64,000 nt of DNA from Trogon surrucura (taxonomy: Eukaryota; Chordata; Aves; Trogoniformes; Trogonidae), in NCBI GenBank assembly GCA_020746105.1, contig CM036618.1, forward strand, positions 18,583,001 to 18,647,000, written 5' to 3'. Made by a program: the position numbers and the translations under genes. Below are positions 1-12,683 of this stretch, in pieces. Each line of letters opens with the position of its first letter. The first letter of the stretch is position 1. The notes beneath the pieces were generated by a model. It ran no database searches. It saw nothing but the letters and a program-made list of their open reading frames with translations, and was not told the DNA's origin.

Positions 1-1994
1 AGCCATCCAGGCGGTCCCAGCCCTCATGTGGAGCTCAGCTCTTCTTCTGAATCACGGGCTCGGTGTTGTTTGGTTCTTCCTTACTTGGCCCACTGCCTTT
101 TCCATCTCTTTGTCTCGATCTCTTCCTTGCTCAGCTTGTCCTCCCCAGCTTCTTAATCTGTGAGATTTTATCTAGGCAAAGTATGCACTTCTGTAGGATC
201 GTATCAATGCTTCATTTCATTCTTCTGCCTTTAGGAAAATTCCCAGGCTCTAGCTCCAGCAGCCAGCACAGACAGTCTGTCTTTTCCTAGATGTTAGCAT
301 TTTCATTGCCCTGCCCTGGTGCCCAGACAACAGCCCTTACAATGACTTTTCCAAAGATACCGTTTTTTTTTTCTTCTTGGTCTGGCTTCCCTGCTTATGG
401 ATACAAACTGCACTGAACCAAGGTACAGTGAAGACAGATGGACGTAAAAGTACAAGTGATTCCTACACTGAAACTAGGGTTTTGTAAGGTGCATAGATGT
501 GTCCTAGATGCCTCCTGAAAGGTTTTGGAAAAGAAATTGGCCTAGTGGGAATACAAGGGCCCAAATGAAATTAGTAACTCAGGAAAAAGTATTGAGCTCT
601 CAAGTTACAAAAAAAACCCCTCTTAAACAATGCAGCATAGGGACAGTTTTCACTTTCAGGCAGTAAACAGGAGTTTTGGGAGTAACTCAGTTTCAAATGA
701 GCGTGCCTTTGACAGGCAGACTCAGACTGAAACCCCAGTGGAGTGTTTGTGAACGCGCTTGGGCTGAAACTGAAGAAGAGCTTTCCATGAATCGCTGTAA
801 ACAGAAACCACTGTGCTAACCTAGATGGGTGCCCTACTTCCCAGCTGAGCTGCCTTCTTCTGCTCACTCCCTGTGGACTAGCATGAAGGCACAGGAGATG
901 ACCTTGAGTAAAGGGCTCTGCCCCAGATACACCACCAGGAAGGAACTATTAGTCAGTCACAAACCAGTCTTTGCGCCTCTCCTGGGAGGGGTGAAAGATG
1001 TGGAAGGTAGAAACCCTTCTGAGCTGTGTCCTTTCTTCCTCTGCCAGCTGCTTTTGGCATAGTCTTGTCCCCATCCTGCTGATGCCGTTGGGGTGTCCAG
1101 CCTCTGTGGGCAGCAGGTTTCCATGCAGGCCAGGGATTGCAGCCTTATATCTTCTGTGTCTACATTTCCAGGTAGTACCTACCTGGGTAGTACCTTTTCA
1201 GGGGCATTTCAGTCTCTTTTAATTTTTTTAACAACTTCATTATTTATAGAAAAATAGAAAGGTTACAAAGTGCTTCCCCAACCCCATTTCTTGTGGTCTA
1301 CAGCTATTCCCCAAAGTATAGCCACTCACGGCTTGACAAGTAAGGATTGTTTAACAATACATAAAAACCTCACACTGTGTTTCTCGCCACTGTACTAAGG
1401 AACATTTTTTTTTAGTGTTGCGAGTTTATGACACGACAAAGGAATTTTTTTCTAAACCTACGTTAAGTTTTTATTTTTAGACCACTTTCCAAAGCTGTAG
1501 AAATATTAGATAGCTGGATATATGTTTACTATTTTCCACTGTTGGTTTGTAATTCTTTCTGATAGAGAATTTAGCTGTTTTTCTTCATGGAACTTGAGGA
1601 ACTTTTAAACTTTCCGAGTGATTTCACTAGCAAGTTTAGCCTCAGCAGAATCCTGTGTATGTCAGTAGTTCTGGTTTGTACTGGTTGTTGCACACTAGCA
1701 TCAGTGCTGAAAGAATAAAATGAAAAAGTGCAAAAACTGAAGTCAGTGCTCAGATGTGTGGCTGCTTTGTTGCTGACCCTCTTGCCTCCATCAAATCCCA
1801 TCTGCCTGTATTGGAAATCAGCTGTCCAGCCTGCTGTTGGTCAAACTTCACTGAGGTGCTATTGGAGAAATTTATTTTAGAATTGTGGGTGTTTCCATGC
1901 AACTGACAGCAGCAACTTGCCACAAAGAGAGAAACTGGGACAAAATCAAGGAAAAATTGAAGAACACTAATTTCATTAGAACTGGATTGCACTT
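1..1994. other. Anonymous non-coding DNA, no gene recognised
   Basis: No recognisable gene or repeat is visible here. Open frames are short (under about 125 codons), overlap one another on both strands and show no family motif. The stretch holds small homopolymer runs (T-rich near 360-375 and 1405-1415) and ordinary A+T-rich sequence. The minus-strand open frame entering from the right (to about 1750) begins inside the CR1 piece at 1995-2735 and continues into unrelated sequence, so it is not a gene. Confidence 0.6.
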
Positions 1995-2735
1995 CTGTTC
2001 CTTCACCATCTTTGTGGCTCTTTGGTGGACTTGCACCAGTATGTCTGTATGTCTTGAGCCCAGGATTAGACTCAGCACACCAGATGTTTCTCACCAGTGC
2101 TGAGCTGAGAAGGATCATGTTCCTGACCTGCTGGCAAAGCTCTTCCTAACTCAGACTGTTCACCTTCTTTGCTGCAAGGGCACATTGCTGGTCTGTGTTC
2201 AACTTACTGTCCTCCAGAGATCTCAAGATGCTTTTCTGCAAAGCTGTTTTCCACCTGGTCAGCCTCCAGCATATACTGGTGCATGGGCTTGTTCCTCGCC
2301 AGCTGCAGGACTTGGCGTTTCCCTTTGTTGAACTTCACGAGTTTCCTGTTGGCCCATTTCTCCAGCCTGTCGAGGTCCCTTTGGATGGCAGCACAAACAT
2401 CTGGTACATCAGCCACTCCTCCCGACTTTATATTGTCTGCAAACGTGCTGACGGAGCACTGTCTCCCCATCATTCAGGCCCTTGAAGAGGCTTAAACAGT
2501 ACTGGCCCTGGTATCAGCTCCCATAGTACGCCACTACTGGCAGATCTCCAGCTGGACTTCAGGCTGCTGATCACAACCCCTCGAGCGCAGCAGTTGAGCC
2601 AGTTTTCAGTCCCCCTCACTGTCCATTTATCTAGTCTGTTCTTGGTCAGTTTGTCTATGAGGATGTTATTGGAGACAGAATTGAAAGCCATGCTAAAATC
2701 AAAATAAACCTTTACTAAAGTCAAGACTTCTGGGC
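1995..2735 (-). mobile_element. CR1 LINE, degraded internal fragment of ORF2
   Basis: Read on the minus strand, this is the reverse-transcriptase region of a CR1 retrotransposon. From right to left it shows a motif-A-like stretch YFDFSMAFN, then PGPVLF, then FADN in place of the catalytic FADD. It then shows RDLDRLEKWANRKL, the region matching QCALVAKKANG of intact CR1, and finally a CR1-like block reading SALVRN near 2100. The frame changes between the YFDF part (2470-2724) and the FADN part (2204-2473), and the last catalytic Asp is changed to Asn, so it is inactive. The copy lacks its 3' untranslated end. This is unusual, because most CR1 fragments keep the 3' end and lose the 5' end. It looks older than copies A and B. 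Boundaries are approximate, and the left edge fades out gradually. Confidence 0.85.
2204..2724 (-). pseudogene. CR1 ORF2 reverse-transcriptase remnant, frameshifted
   Basis: Two minus-strand open frames (2470-2724 and 2204-2473) together cover RT motifs A to C and the start of the thumb region. The family enzyme copies CR1 RNA into DNA at a nicked genomic target. Here motif A keeps its Asp (YFDF), but the usual SKAFD has become SMAFN. Motif C reads FADN rather than FADD. The PQGS motif between A and C is lost (SSGVLWELIPGPVLF). With a frameshift between the two halves and a mutated metal-binding residue, no active product is expected. Assignment to CR1 rests on the [20 protein letters not shown] block, which is nearly the same in copy A of this window. 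Confidence 0.85.
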
Positions 2736-5384
2736 CTTGACCTGCCAGCTCAGACCTTTTATTTTCTGAGTTTTACCTCTGTTGAGGTCTTTTGTCCTGG
2801 ACAAGTCGCTAGGTCTCTTTCTGTGCCATGTTTTATGAGGCTGGACCTGAGGTTTCTAGTTGTATAGAAAGAAAATACTTTCTTTTCCTAGAAAGTATTT
2901 TAATACTGTCAAGAATGAGCAGTTTATATAATAAGATTCAGAAGCGAGAGTTGGACATGAACGGTTGATGCCAAATATTTAAAATATAAAAATAAAATAA
3001 AAGTGTTTATAAAAACAGAGCAATTTGTTAAAGCTTTTGAAATTTATTGAACTTACCATCCACAAATGTGAAACATGTACAGTTTACCTTTAAGAGGAAA
3101 GGCTCTGCAGTGGGCATTTAGCTAGATTTGTACACCTACACACTGCAGATGGTTTAGTTTTATAAGAGATGAAACTGCATTTGGTGGAACTGATTAAATA
3201 TAAAAACACCACCATCTGCCATTTATTCTAATATAAAATGGTTTGGGCAGATGCTGACATCTTTTGAGATGATTGATTCATCTCTGACAAGTGAAGATTC
3301 TCGGAGGGTTCCAGCTGCCCACTGCTCACACAATACCCGCTTATGAGAGCAAACGCCAATCACCGCACTGTGGTTTGGATGTAGCAGGTGAACGAAGGGC
3401 ACTTTAATAACCAACAGCCTGGAATTCCTAACTACATCAGTGGTGTGTTGTGGATTTTTTTTTCTTTTTTTTTTTTTTTCTTTCCCCCATCTCCTACACT
3501 TCTGGCCCACATTAAACTGTGAGAATATTTTATGCACACAGTATACTGTATTGGAGCACAGCTACCCTAGCACGGCGATAACTGGAAGAGTGTAAATTTC
3601 TGGCACAAATAGCTCTCTTTCATTTTTCAGAGTGGAAAACCATCAGATACTCTCCACATATGCTATTCATTTTAAAATTATTTTTTGCTAAGTGTCCATC
3701 AGGATTACATTTAAACTTCCTGGAGTATTATTTATTGAGTATGACACCAAATGCTTTGTAATAACTTAAATTACAGATGTCTATCTTGTTTTATTTGATA
3801 ACATTGCCACACTCTCTACTGTGGTGTGCTTTAGGGTAGCTTGCTGTAGCATCATCTTTTTTAAAGGTTTTGCTTAAACATTTTTGAACATGCATGATAA
3901 GTTATGGAAGAATGCATTAAAAAATACTCGGGACCAGATTGTGACATCTGTACCCACACCGAATAGCTGTTTGCACCAGCAGTAAGTCCTCCTGCAGACA
4001 GATCATTTCTTATGAGATAAGATCTTGACCCAAAGCTAGACTTGTAGTAACTGCAGTGGACTTTTGGTCCATCTCCAAGTGGGAGAAAGTGCAGTATAAT
4101 TAGACTTCAATAAGGAAGCAGATCATGTCAGTCCTAATGTTGCAAGTATATAAACAGCAGGACTTCTTCAGAATGTCTTAAAGTAGGATGCTCTTTTTGT
4201 ACATGTAAAAATGTAATTTCTGACTGTGTCCCCCACTCAAAAGTAGCACTTTGAACAGCTTATTCACTATAAAAAATTAGTTAAAAAAGGAAGAGGGTCT
4301 GTTTATATGGAACGACAAGAAAATGTGACAGTTTAGTGTTGCGCTGGCAGAGAAGCGTATGGTATGTATATTTAAGTTTGGTCAGAGGGATACTGAATGG
4401 TCGTACTGTCATTTGCTGTTGAACGTATCTGAAGTAATTCCACCAAAGTCTGGAATAACCCTGTTGCACATGGAAGAAGTTCATGCTGCAATATGGGTAA
4501 GGAAACACTCTGCGGGGCTTTCTTAAACTACTGGGAGAAGCTAAAAGCTAATTAAGAAAAGCATGGATTCTTATAACTGGTACAGAATATTTTCTGACCA
4601 CCTGTTGCTGAAGGGAAGGCTATAGATAGTGTCATTTCATTGTTTTAGAAAATAAGGGTTAAAATCAAGTCAGCTAGATCCTTATCTAGCATAAATTGAG
4701 GTTTGAAGTCAGTGAAGCTAATCGTATTTTTATCAGTTGTATATCTGGGCCAGAGGATTCAGAAATTATTTTCCTTACGTTTCTCTTCATATTAACCCCT
4801 TCTTTACTTATGATATTTACTTCATTCAAAACTTAAGATTCTTCACATTTACCTCAGCCCCCTTTTTCCCCAGATGCTTTTTCCGTAGGAAGAGGCAATC
4901 TGACATCTCGCCCGAGAAAAACCTTACTGGTCCTTCCTGGATACTGGTTTGCAGAAGGCACTGATGAATGCTTTCCCCTGTGAAAGACGGACTCGCCCGT
5001 CAGAGAGAGTGACTGCGTTATATTATCTAGTGGTCTGGGAAGCTGGATGCTTGGAATTGCCTCTGAGGTTGGGTTTACTGCTGTGAAGCAGCAATGTTTA
5101 TGTTAAACTCAAAAAGCAATACCTTAATTTGAATGTTCAAAAGGTTTGATTTTCAACAATGAAACAGAATCTGGAAAGTAAATGTGTTTTGGAAGTGGAA
5201 AGGAATATCAGAATCCTAATAAATATACAATGCTTAATATACAGAATGTATATCCGACTCAGTGAAAAGATTTTTTTTTTCTCCATTTTGGCTCCAATTT
5301 CTTCTGACATAGAAACATAATACAAACCTAAAGTGTCTAATCCAAGAAACAGCCACCAGAACCTTTATAATGCAAATGATCTGA
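2736..5384. other. Anonymous non-coding DNA
   Basis: No gene is recognised. It contains a T-rich tract at about 3458-3482 and several A+T-rich stretches. A short piece near 3928-3990 faintly resembles the hairpin repeat noted at 57262, 62726 and 63185, but too weakly to call. Open frames are all under about 105 codons, without motifs. Confidence 0.55.
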
Positions 5385-5560
5385 CTGTTCTATAGTGTCT
5401 TTCTTCCAGAAGGGTCCCAAAGTGCTATACAAATTACATGTGGCTACATGAATCAGTTCCCACACCACTGAATTACAGGGAGCTCTGGGGAGCAGAACAT
5501 CTTTCTACCAGAGCACAGCGGCATTACCCAGCATTTTGGGATGGCAAGCAGAAAATACAA
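5385..5560. repeat. Possible ancient SINE-like relic
   Basis: The segment contains a phrase like CCAAAGTGCTATACAAATTA, close to the CAAAGCGCTTTACAAA core that recurs in old amniote MIR-like SINEs. It is followed by CACACCACTGAATTACAGG and CCCAGCATTTTGGGATGG, which I recall as part of such relics in reptile genomes. The similarity is from memory and diffuse; orientation and edges are uncertain. Confidence 0.35.
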
Positions 5561-5878
5561 AGGAGGCAAAAATAACAAAATAAGAAAAGATGAAGCAGAT
5601 CGAAATTAACATTCAAAGAGGACTGAGGAAAAAAGATAAAATCAGAGCCATGTTTTTCTTTGAGGATGTCATCATAGCTGGTGGTGCATATTGTTATTGA
5701 TAGCTATAGCTGACCTTCATAATATTTGTCAGGAGTGTTCCCAGGACTTGGTCAAGGGCACTCGGGCAGGAGACAGCATGGCTCTGTCTTTCTGACTCAC
5801 AGACCGTTTGTATCTGTAGCCCTTCCTCACATGTGCCCAAGTTTCCACAAAGAGGATCCTTGGTAGAAAGGCACTGAG
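5561..5878. other. Anonymous flank upstream of CR1 copy A
   Basis: A+T-rich sequence at first, becoming more G+C-rich after about 5750. No gene, promoter or CR1 5' region is recognised. CR1 similarity starts only near 6180. Confidence 0.5.
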
Positions 5879-8159
5879 ATGCCTATACCCTGGACAGATG
5901 TGATTCTTTTAGGAAATGCTCCTGATTTGCCTGAAACGGGGGCGAGTTTGGTTCCTGTGCCACCTATGCTGCTCCCAACCATCCGAGCATCAAGTGACAG
6001 GGTTGACTTGTGGAGCTGGAGCTGGGCTCAAACCTCATCGCTGCCCTTAGTGGGGGTGCTCTCCTGGCTGCCACTGCTCCAGCCAGAGCCCCCAGAGCAG
6101 GGAGAGGAGGAGAGACCAAAAGAAATGATGGAGGAAGAGAATGAAAAGTGTTTCCCACAAAAACAGTTCAACAGCAAACAATCGTTCAGGGACTGCTTCT
6201 ACCATGCTCAAGAACAGAGCATCCTGACACATGGGAAGTCAAGGAAGGGAGCCAGGAGACCTGCGTGGCTAAACAGGGATCTGCTGGGTAAGCTCAAGGG
6301 CAAGAGGAGAATTTACACATCTTGGAAGGCGGGGCTGGCCACTTGGGAAGAATATAAGGCTGTTGTCCGAGGGTGTAGGGAGGCAACTAGGAAAGCAAAG
6401 GCCTCCCTAGAATTGAACCTGGCGAGAGGGGTCAAGGACAACAGGAAGAGCTTTTTCAAATACGTGGCAGATAAAACTAACACCAGAGGCAATGTAGGCC
6501 CACTGATGAATGAGGTGGGTGCCTTGGTGACAGAAGATACAGAGAAGGCAGAGTTACTGAATGCCTTCTTTGTCTCTGTCTACTCTGCCGGAGGCTGTCC
6601 TGAGGAGCCCCGTTCCCCTGAGGCCCCAGAGGAAGTCAGGGCAGTGGAGGAGTTTGCTTTAGTCAATGAGGACTGGGTTAGGGATCAATTAAGCCATCTG
6701 GACATCCATAAATCCATGGGTCCAGACGGGATGCATCCACGGGTGCTGAGGGAGCTGGCTGATGTCATCGCTAGACCACTCTCCATCATCTTTGCCAAGT
6801 CTTGGGAGACGGGAGAGGTGCCTGAGGACTGGAGGGAAGCAAATGTCACTCCAGTCTTCAAAAAGGGCAAGAAGGAGGACCCGGGTAACTATAGACCGGT
6901 CAGCTTCACCTCCATCCCTGGGAAAGTGATGGAACGACTTATCCTTGGTGCCATCTCAAGGCATATCAGGGATAAGAGGGTCATTAGAGACAGTCAACAT
7001 GGCTTCACCAAAGGGAAGTCGTGCTTGACTAACCTCATAGCCTTTTACGAGGATATAACAAGGTGGATAGATGATGGCAGAGCGGTGGATGTGGTCTACC
7101 TTGACTTCGGTAAAGCATTTGACACAGTCTCCCACAGCATCCTTGCTGCTAAACTGAGGAAGTATGGTCTAGACTCTCGGGTAGTGAGGTGGACTGTGAA
7201 CTGGCTAAGGGGAAGAAGCCAAAGAGTTGTGGTCAATGGGACGGAGTCTGGTTGGAGGCCTGTATCTAGTGGAGTCCCTCAAGGGTCAGTACTGGGACCA
7301 GTATTGTTCAATATATTCATCGATGACTTGGATGAGGGACTAGAGAGTACTATCAGCAAGTTTGCTGATGACACCAAGCTGGGAGGAGTGGCTGACATGC
7401 CAGAAGGCTGTGCTGCCATTCAGCGAGACCTGGACAGGCTGGAGCGTTGGGCAGGGAAAAATTTAATGAAATATAACAAGGGTAAATGTAGGGTCTTGCA
7501 TCTGGGTAGGAACAACCCCAGGTTCCAGTAGAAGTTGGGGAATGACTTATTAGAGAGCAGTGTAGGGGAAAGTGACCTGGGAGTCTTGGTGGACAGCAGG
7601 ATGACCATGAGCCAGCACTGTGCCCTTGTGGCCAGGAAGGCCAATGGCATCCTGGGGTGTATTAGAAGGGGGGTGGTTAGTAGGTCGAGAGAGGTTCTCC
7701 TTCCCCTCTACTCTGTCCTGGTGAGACCCCATCTGGAATATTGTGTCCGGTTCTGGGCCCCTCAGTTCAAGAAAGAGAGGGAACTGCTGGAGAGAGTCCA
7801 GCACAGGGCAACTAGGATGATTAAGGGAGTGGAGCATCTCCCTTATGAGGAAAGGCTGAGGGAGCTGGGGCTCTTTAGCTTGGAGGAGACTGAGCAGTGA
7901 CCTCATTAATGTTTACAAATATCTAAAGGGTGAGTGTCAGGAGGATGGAACCAGGCTCTTCTCGGTGACAACCACTGATAGGACAAGGGGTAATGGGCTG
8001 AAACTGGAACATAAGAGGTTCCACTTAAACTCGAGAAGAAACTTCTTCCCAGTGAGGGTGACGGAACACTGGAACAGGCTGCCCAGAGAGGCTGTGGAGT
8101 CTTCTTCTCTGGAGACGTTCAAGACCCTCCTGGACACGTTCCTGTGTAGCATAATCTAG
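5879..8159 (+). pseudogene. CR1 ORF2 (reverse transcriptase), one stop and one frameshift
   Basis: The first open frame (5879-7531, 550 codons) has about 100 leading codons of non-CR1 origin. CR1 similarity then begins at [11 protein letters not shown] (residue 103). RT motifs follow in order: PDGMHPRVL (283-290), NYRPVS (337-342), [15 protein letters not shown] (373-387), YLDFGKAFD with the motif-A Asp (407-415), [14 protein letters not shown] (465-478) and the catalytic FADDTKLGG (495-503). A TAG at 7529-7531 interrupts the frame, but the same frame continues from 7532 to 7900 ([20 protein letters not shown] and on). A 5-nt deletion relative to copy B near 7885 then shifts it, and the remaining C-terminus is open to a TAG at 8157-8159. 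Catalytic residues are intact, so only these two lesions break the RT portion. The endonuclease is absent, so autonomous activity is not expected. The start codon at 5879 is simply the first ATG of the open frame, with no support as a real start. Confidence 0.9.
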
Positions 8160-8247
8160 GCATTCACCTCTGGCAGGGGGATTGGACTTGATGATCTTTC
8201 GAGGTCCCTTCCAATCCCTAGCATTCTGTGATACTGTGATTCTGTGA
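6180..8247 (+). mobile_element. CR1 LINE copy A, 5'-truncated, well preserved
   Basis: This is the best-preserved CR1 copy in the window. It starts just before the ORF2 segment between endonuclease and reverse transcriptase, runs through the whole RT and the C-terminal domain, and ends in a short 3' untranslated region. That region holds CTGGCAGGGGGATTGGACTT and a terminal run of three near-copies of ATTCTGTGA (8223-8247), the hallmark of avian CR1 3' ends. The endonuclease and ORF1 are missing, consistent with incomplete reverse transcription at insertion. A 52-bp block (8168-8219) is identical to the reverse complement of 42272-42323, which shows that both belong to the same young subfamily. 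No clear target-site duplication is seen, as is usual for CR1. Confidence 0.95.
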
Positions 8248-11200
8248 ACAGGCCTTTTTAATTTCGTTAAACAAAATGTTTTTGATTTCTCCTAAAAGTT
8301 TAGAAACAGATGACTTGGTTTTTTTTTTTACCTCAGACTCTTAGAATTGAAAGTTGAAACATGAAAGAAAACCCTCACTCTGTCTGATTTTGTGTCAGCC
8401 GAAAATTCTTGACACCTAAAACTTGCCATTGTACTGATTTCTGAGACTGGCTTTTTATGTGAAAAGCACTCAAATATTATTACAACTGTTATTTCCCACC
8501 TAAGTTTCATTAGATTGCCATTTTTATGTTGAAAAGAGGTTTGTTCTTTTATCAATGGACAGCGTGCAATTCACTCTTGTAAGAAATCATATTGGGCTAA
8601 TCATTTCCAGAGTCTGTCTGAATGCAGCGATGGTGACAGTGCTGCTACTTCGTGTGCAATAGTTCCTTCACATGTGGGAGACACGCGAGGTAATTAAAAA
8701 AGTCTGTAAACAAAAGCTGAGGTGCAGGTTCTCAGCAGAGTGATGCCGAGTGACATTGTGGTAGATGATTAGTCTTCTTGGGAGCAAAATCAATGAAAGC
8801 AGCAGTAGTCAGATGTCTTCTGGCATAATTTTTCCTGTGTGCAGCTGAAGTGTTTTACAGGAGTCTTAGGGGCTGTCGTTACTGTCACAATTTTCTGCTG
8901 GCTCCACAGTCAACATTTACAAAAGTGTCCTACAGAATTGAGTGCACACCTGTGGGTGAAACCTGTGCCTGAGATTTAGGCAGGTAGGAGAGGGGTAACA
9001 ATCTCTCTGTTTGCTCCCCATGAACTCTCATTAAAACTTCCAGGTTTCTTCTCTCGTTGCTGCTCACTCCTTCCTTCTCTCTCAGTGCTGCTTATCTGGG
9101 GGAGGAATCATGTCTGGAATTTATAAATGCTTCTCTGTTGTGCAAAAGAACTTTGATAGCATGAAATGAATAGCAGGTAACATAATAAGAAAAAGTATCT
9201 GGCTGCAGCTTTGGAAATGTAAATTCTTTTATCAGCCCCCCTGCTAATTGGAATTGCTGTTTGTTGATTCACATTTAGTGGATTTCATTATATTTTCTTT
9301 GGTAATTAGATATTGTAACTATAAATTAAAAATACCAGACAGAAAAATGAAAAACCCCCAAACAATCCCAAACCAACAACAAAAAAACCTTCATTAAGAT
9401 GCAGTCAAAGTTGTATATAGATATGACTTTAATTAAAACAATATTGTTGAAAGTACTGTTAAGGAAAACAAAACAAACAAATGAACCACAAAAATCTGAA
9501 ACTTGGGAAAGAAGGACCTGATCCAGTCCTTCCCAGTCACTTCAAAGGTGCTTGCAATCTGCACTGTGCTTTGGAGAGAGTCCACATCTGAGTGAGAGCT
9601 CGAATGGGGAGGGACAGGTCTGGGGAGGGGTTGGAGGTGTTCTCCCCTCTCCTTCAATCTCCTGGTGGTGCCTCTTTCGGACTCTCATCCTCTCACGCTC
9701 TCAGCTCCAGCAGCAGCAAGCTCCCAGCCTGGGAAGGGCTACCAAATACTCCCTGCCTTGTTTGGATACAATAGAGGAGGTGTCAGAAGAGGATTTTTGC
9801 ATTGTTTGTCATACGTCCATACGGAAAAATCCTCCCCAGAATGATGTTGTTCCAGGCGAGTGGAGCAAGCACTGTGTAAACCTGAGGAGTTTTTAAATGG
9901 GAAGTCTTGTGAATTTTTAATACTTTGTGGGTTTTTAAAAATACACGTGATGGTAAAGATATGAAGAAAAATGTCTTAAAAATACCTGTGTTCCTCTAAA
10001 TTGTTTCTTAAGGGAAGAATGAGTAAGATGCATCCTACTCCTGTGCAGATAGCAGAGAGGAGGTCACAGATCTAGTGCTTGCACTTTCACTGATACTGCA
10101 GTGCTAAGAGCTATCCCAAAATATGTTTTGGAAGACAAATGAACCTTTCTGCATTTGCAGCTTTGCTTTTAGTGCTGAGCTCAGACATGGCAGACAGAAA
10201 AGTGTTGCACAAAATGTTCATTCCCTCCGAGGCTGATTTCTATCTTATTAGCCCAAGGAAAGGACAACCTGAGAAGAAAGTATCTTGTACATATGTGAGT
10301 TCAAACTTGTTAGCAAAATTAACCTCTGCTCTGTGAGCTAGGCCTGGCAGATAGAGACAGCAGAATCAGAAATACTGTGAGGGCTGGAGAAGGGTGTAGA
10401 AGACAGCTTGTCTTTGAAGAGGAGGAAAAAATCTCATTCCTTACTTATTCATTTGCTTTTTTGTCCCGTGAACTCCCACATTTATTAAGCTTTCAAACCA
10501 AGCTTTTTCCGAGATTAGTTGCCGTGTACTGAAAACATTAGATAAATGTGAAATGTACCAAAATCCAAATGAATCAAAAGGAATGACATTTCTCTCCAGC
10601 TGAAGGTCAGCGTGAACACTGAATGCATTGCCATGCTCCCAGAATTGGCCTCTTAATCTCAAGTGTCTCCCTGCAACTCAACCTCCTCCCTTTTGTATCA
10701 CCCCTACTATTAGTTTAGTAATATGCTGTCATCCTGATTTTTCTTAATTTCGCTTGTGATATTACTTCTCCTTTTCCTCCTCCTATGGGAACAGATTTCT
10801 TCTGCCATATGCCCATTTAAACCTAATTGTAGTATCTGAACATCTTGTGTGCTTAGCCACAGCATCCCTTGGGGTTCAATTGAGGCAGAGTATGTATGTG
10901 ACCTTTAAAGCCATGTCAATGTGAGACACTCTCAGCACATGGGTCTTTAAAGCCTGGATGTCTATGCTTCATACTAACAAATTTGACCAGCCTGCCTTTT
11001 TATGAGGGTATCATTGTTTTGGGCAAATTCCAGGTCCCATATTTTAAATCAGCATGTAGAGCACTTTTAAAATCTCAGTTTCCCAAAGATCAAGTTCCAG
11101 AAGATTAGAAATGGAAAAAAAAAAAAAAAATCAAAGCAGCAGTTACTTTATTTTAGTCCAGCAAATTTGTAGTAGTTACTACTTAAACATGACTAATTGG

Positions 11201-12683
11201 CAATTTGTAAAATGGACTGTTCTCAGTAGCTAAGTTTTAAGTACATTGATGCTGTAACTGTTTCCTTATTATGACAGTTCTTAAAAAGTGTGATAAGGTT
11301 GTTATAGGAAACAGTGAAAATTCCCCAAATTGCTGGGGATTATAGATTTTGTATTCGTAACCTAAATAGTCTTTATTTTCACACTTTCTTCCATACACCA
11401 GTAATCTGATTGTGCTGGGTAAACAGTGAACTGCCCTAATAGTCCTGCCATAGTAATGCTATACTGTGCTCAAGTCTCATAAAATCTCTTTGGCTCAACA
11501 AAAGCCTTTTAACAAACATCCTCAGTTCGGATCTTTGTGTCCTATGATGGCATCGTTGCTGAGCTTTTACCTTCCCAGACCCTCTCCTGCGGTTCAGCAC
11601 ATAAATTGTCCAAATTTCAGTGCATCACTAATGTAGGAGTCCTTAAATATCAAAACCCAGGTGTGTCTCAATACGTTTAAACCAAAACATTATAGCATTT
11701 GCATTATAAGGATTATTACATATAAATATGTAATATAGAAAATTTAGGTCTAAGATGATATCTCTGTGAAATAAAAACATTTTAGATTATGAAAATACAC
11801 AATTATGACATTCATCCGAAGAATATTAATTTTGCTCGATAGTGCTATATATAATGCAGTGGGCTTTTGACTGTCAGGCATTTTAGTTCACCAATTAAAT
11901 TTAGGCATTTTAAGATTCATCTTCCAGTTTAGCTTGGTTAGTTGCTTTATAAAAAATATATATGAACATTTTGTTACTTTCCAATCCTTCTCGTATCATT
12001 AAATGAGAAATCCTTTACCAAAAACCCTCAGCTTTGAAAGACTTCTAAATATAGAATTGGTCCCAAATCTGAGTTGTGTAGAATCAATTGTTTTCTGCTG
12101 TGAATATAGTAAAGGAGAAATGAATAGCATTTAAACAGAAGACAAAACCAGCAGCTGGAGTTGGCAAATATTGTAAGCTGGTTTTAGTCCTTTTTTTGTT
12201 TTAAGCTGGGAATAGTAGTGGCCTTTGCAGTGCAGATTATGAACAAAATCAAATACTAGGTGACTTGTCACTTAACGTTAATTCCTAAATCATCCATCTT
12301 TTCCGTGTTAATCACTTCCTGAACCTGACTGTGGCATCTCTCTGTCCAATGAAGAACTGTATTGATTTTCTTCTTTGGAAATAATTTTTGTGGGGGAACC
12401 TCGGTGGGAGGAGTTTGAGTAGCGAGTGCATCTTTTAGGAGTGATAGCTTTTGTAGACCCATAATATGTGAAAGCCAAGCTTATGTGTTGACTGTCTGCC
12501 ATGCTGAGCTACTGTTAAACACTGAATTCCTGGAAACTTTATCAAACCAGAATCAAAGTAGCAGCAAACATGTAATTTCAACCTCCTTCTTCAAATGCTA
12601 TTATATAGTTTGGTCTCCTGCAAAATCTTCAAGCTGCTTCTTTTGCATATAGTTTGCAATGGATGATATTTATCACGTGCCTT
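8248..12683. other. Anonymous non-coding DNA
   Basis: No gene or classifiable repeat is recognised in this 4.4 kb. It has A-rich simple sequence around 9340-9390 (A runs with CCC spacers), an A run at about 11115-11129 and general A+T richness from 11640 to 12130. Open frames are all under about 120 codons and lack family motifs. Confidence 0.55.

Noticed and set aside
1750..2118. Minus-strand 122-codon open frame
   Set aside because: It starts in decayed CR1 sequence and runs into unrelated DNA; no motif or splice context.
9552..9896. Plus-strand 114-codon open frame in a locally G+C-richer spot
   Set aside because: No recognisable domain, low-complexity glutamine and serine runs, and a competing frame on the same strand.
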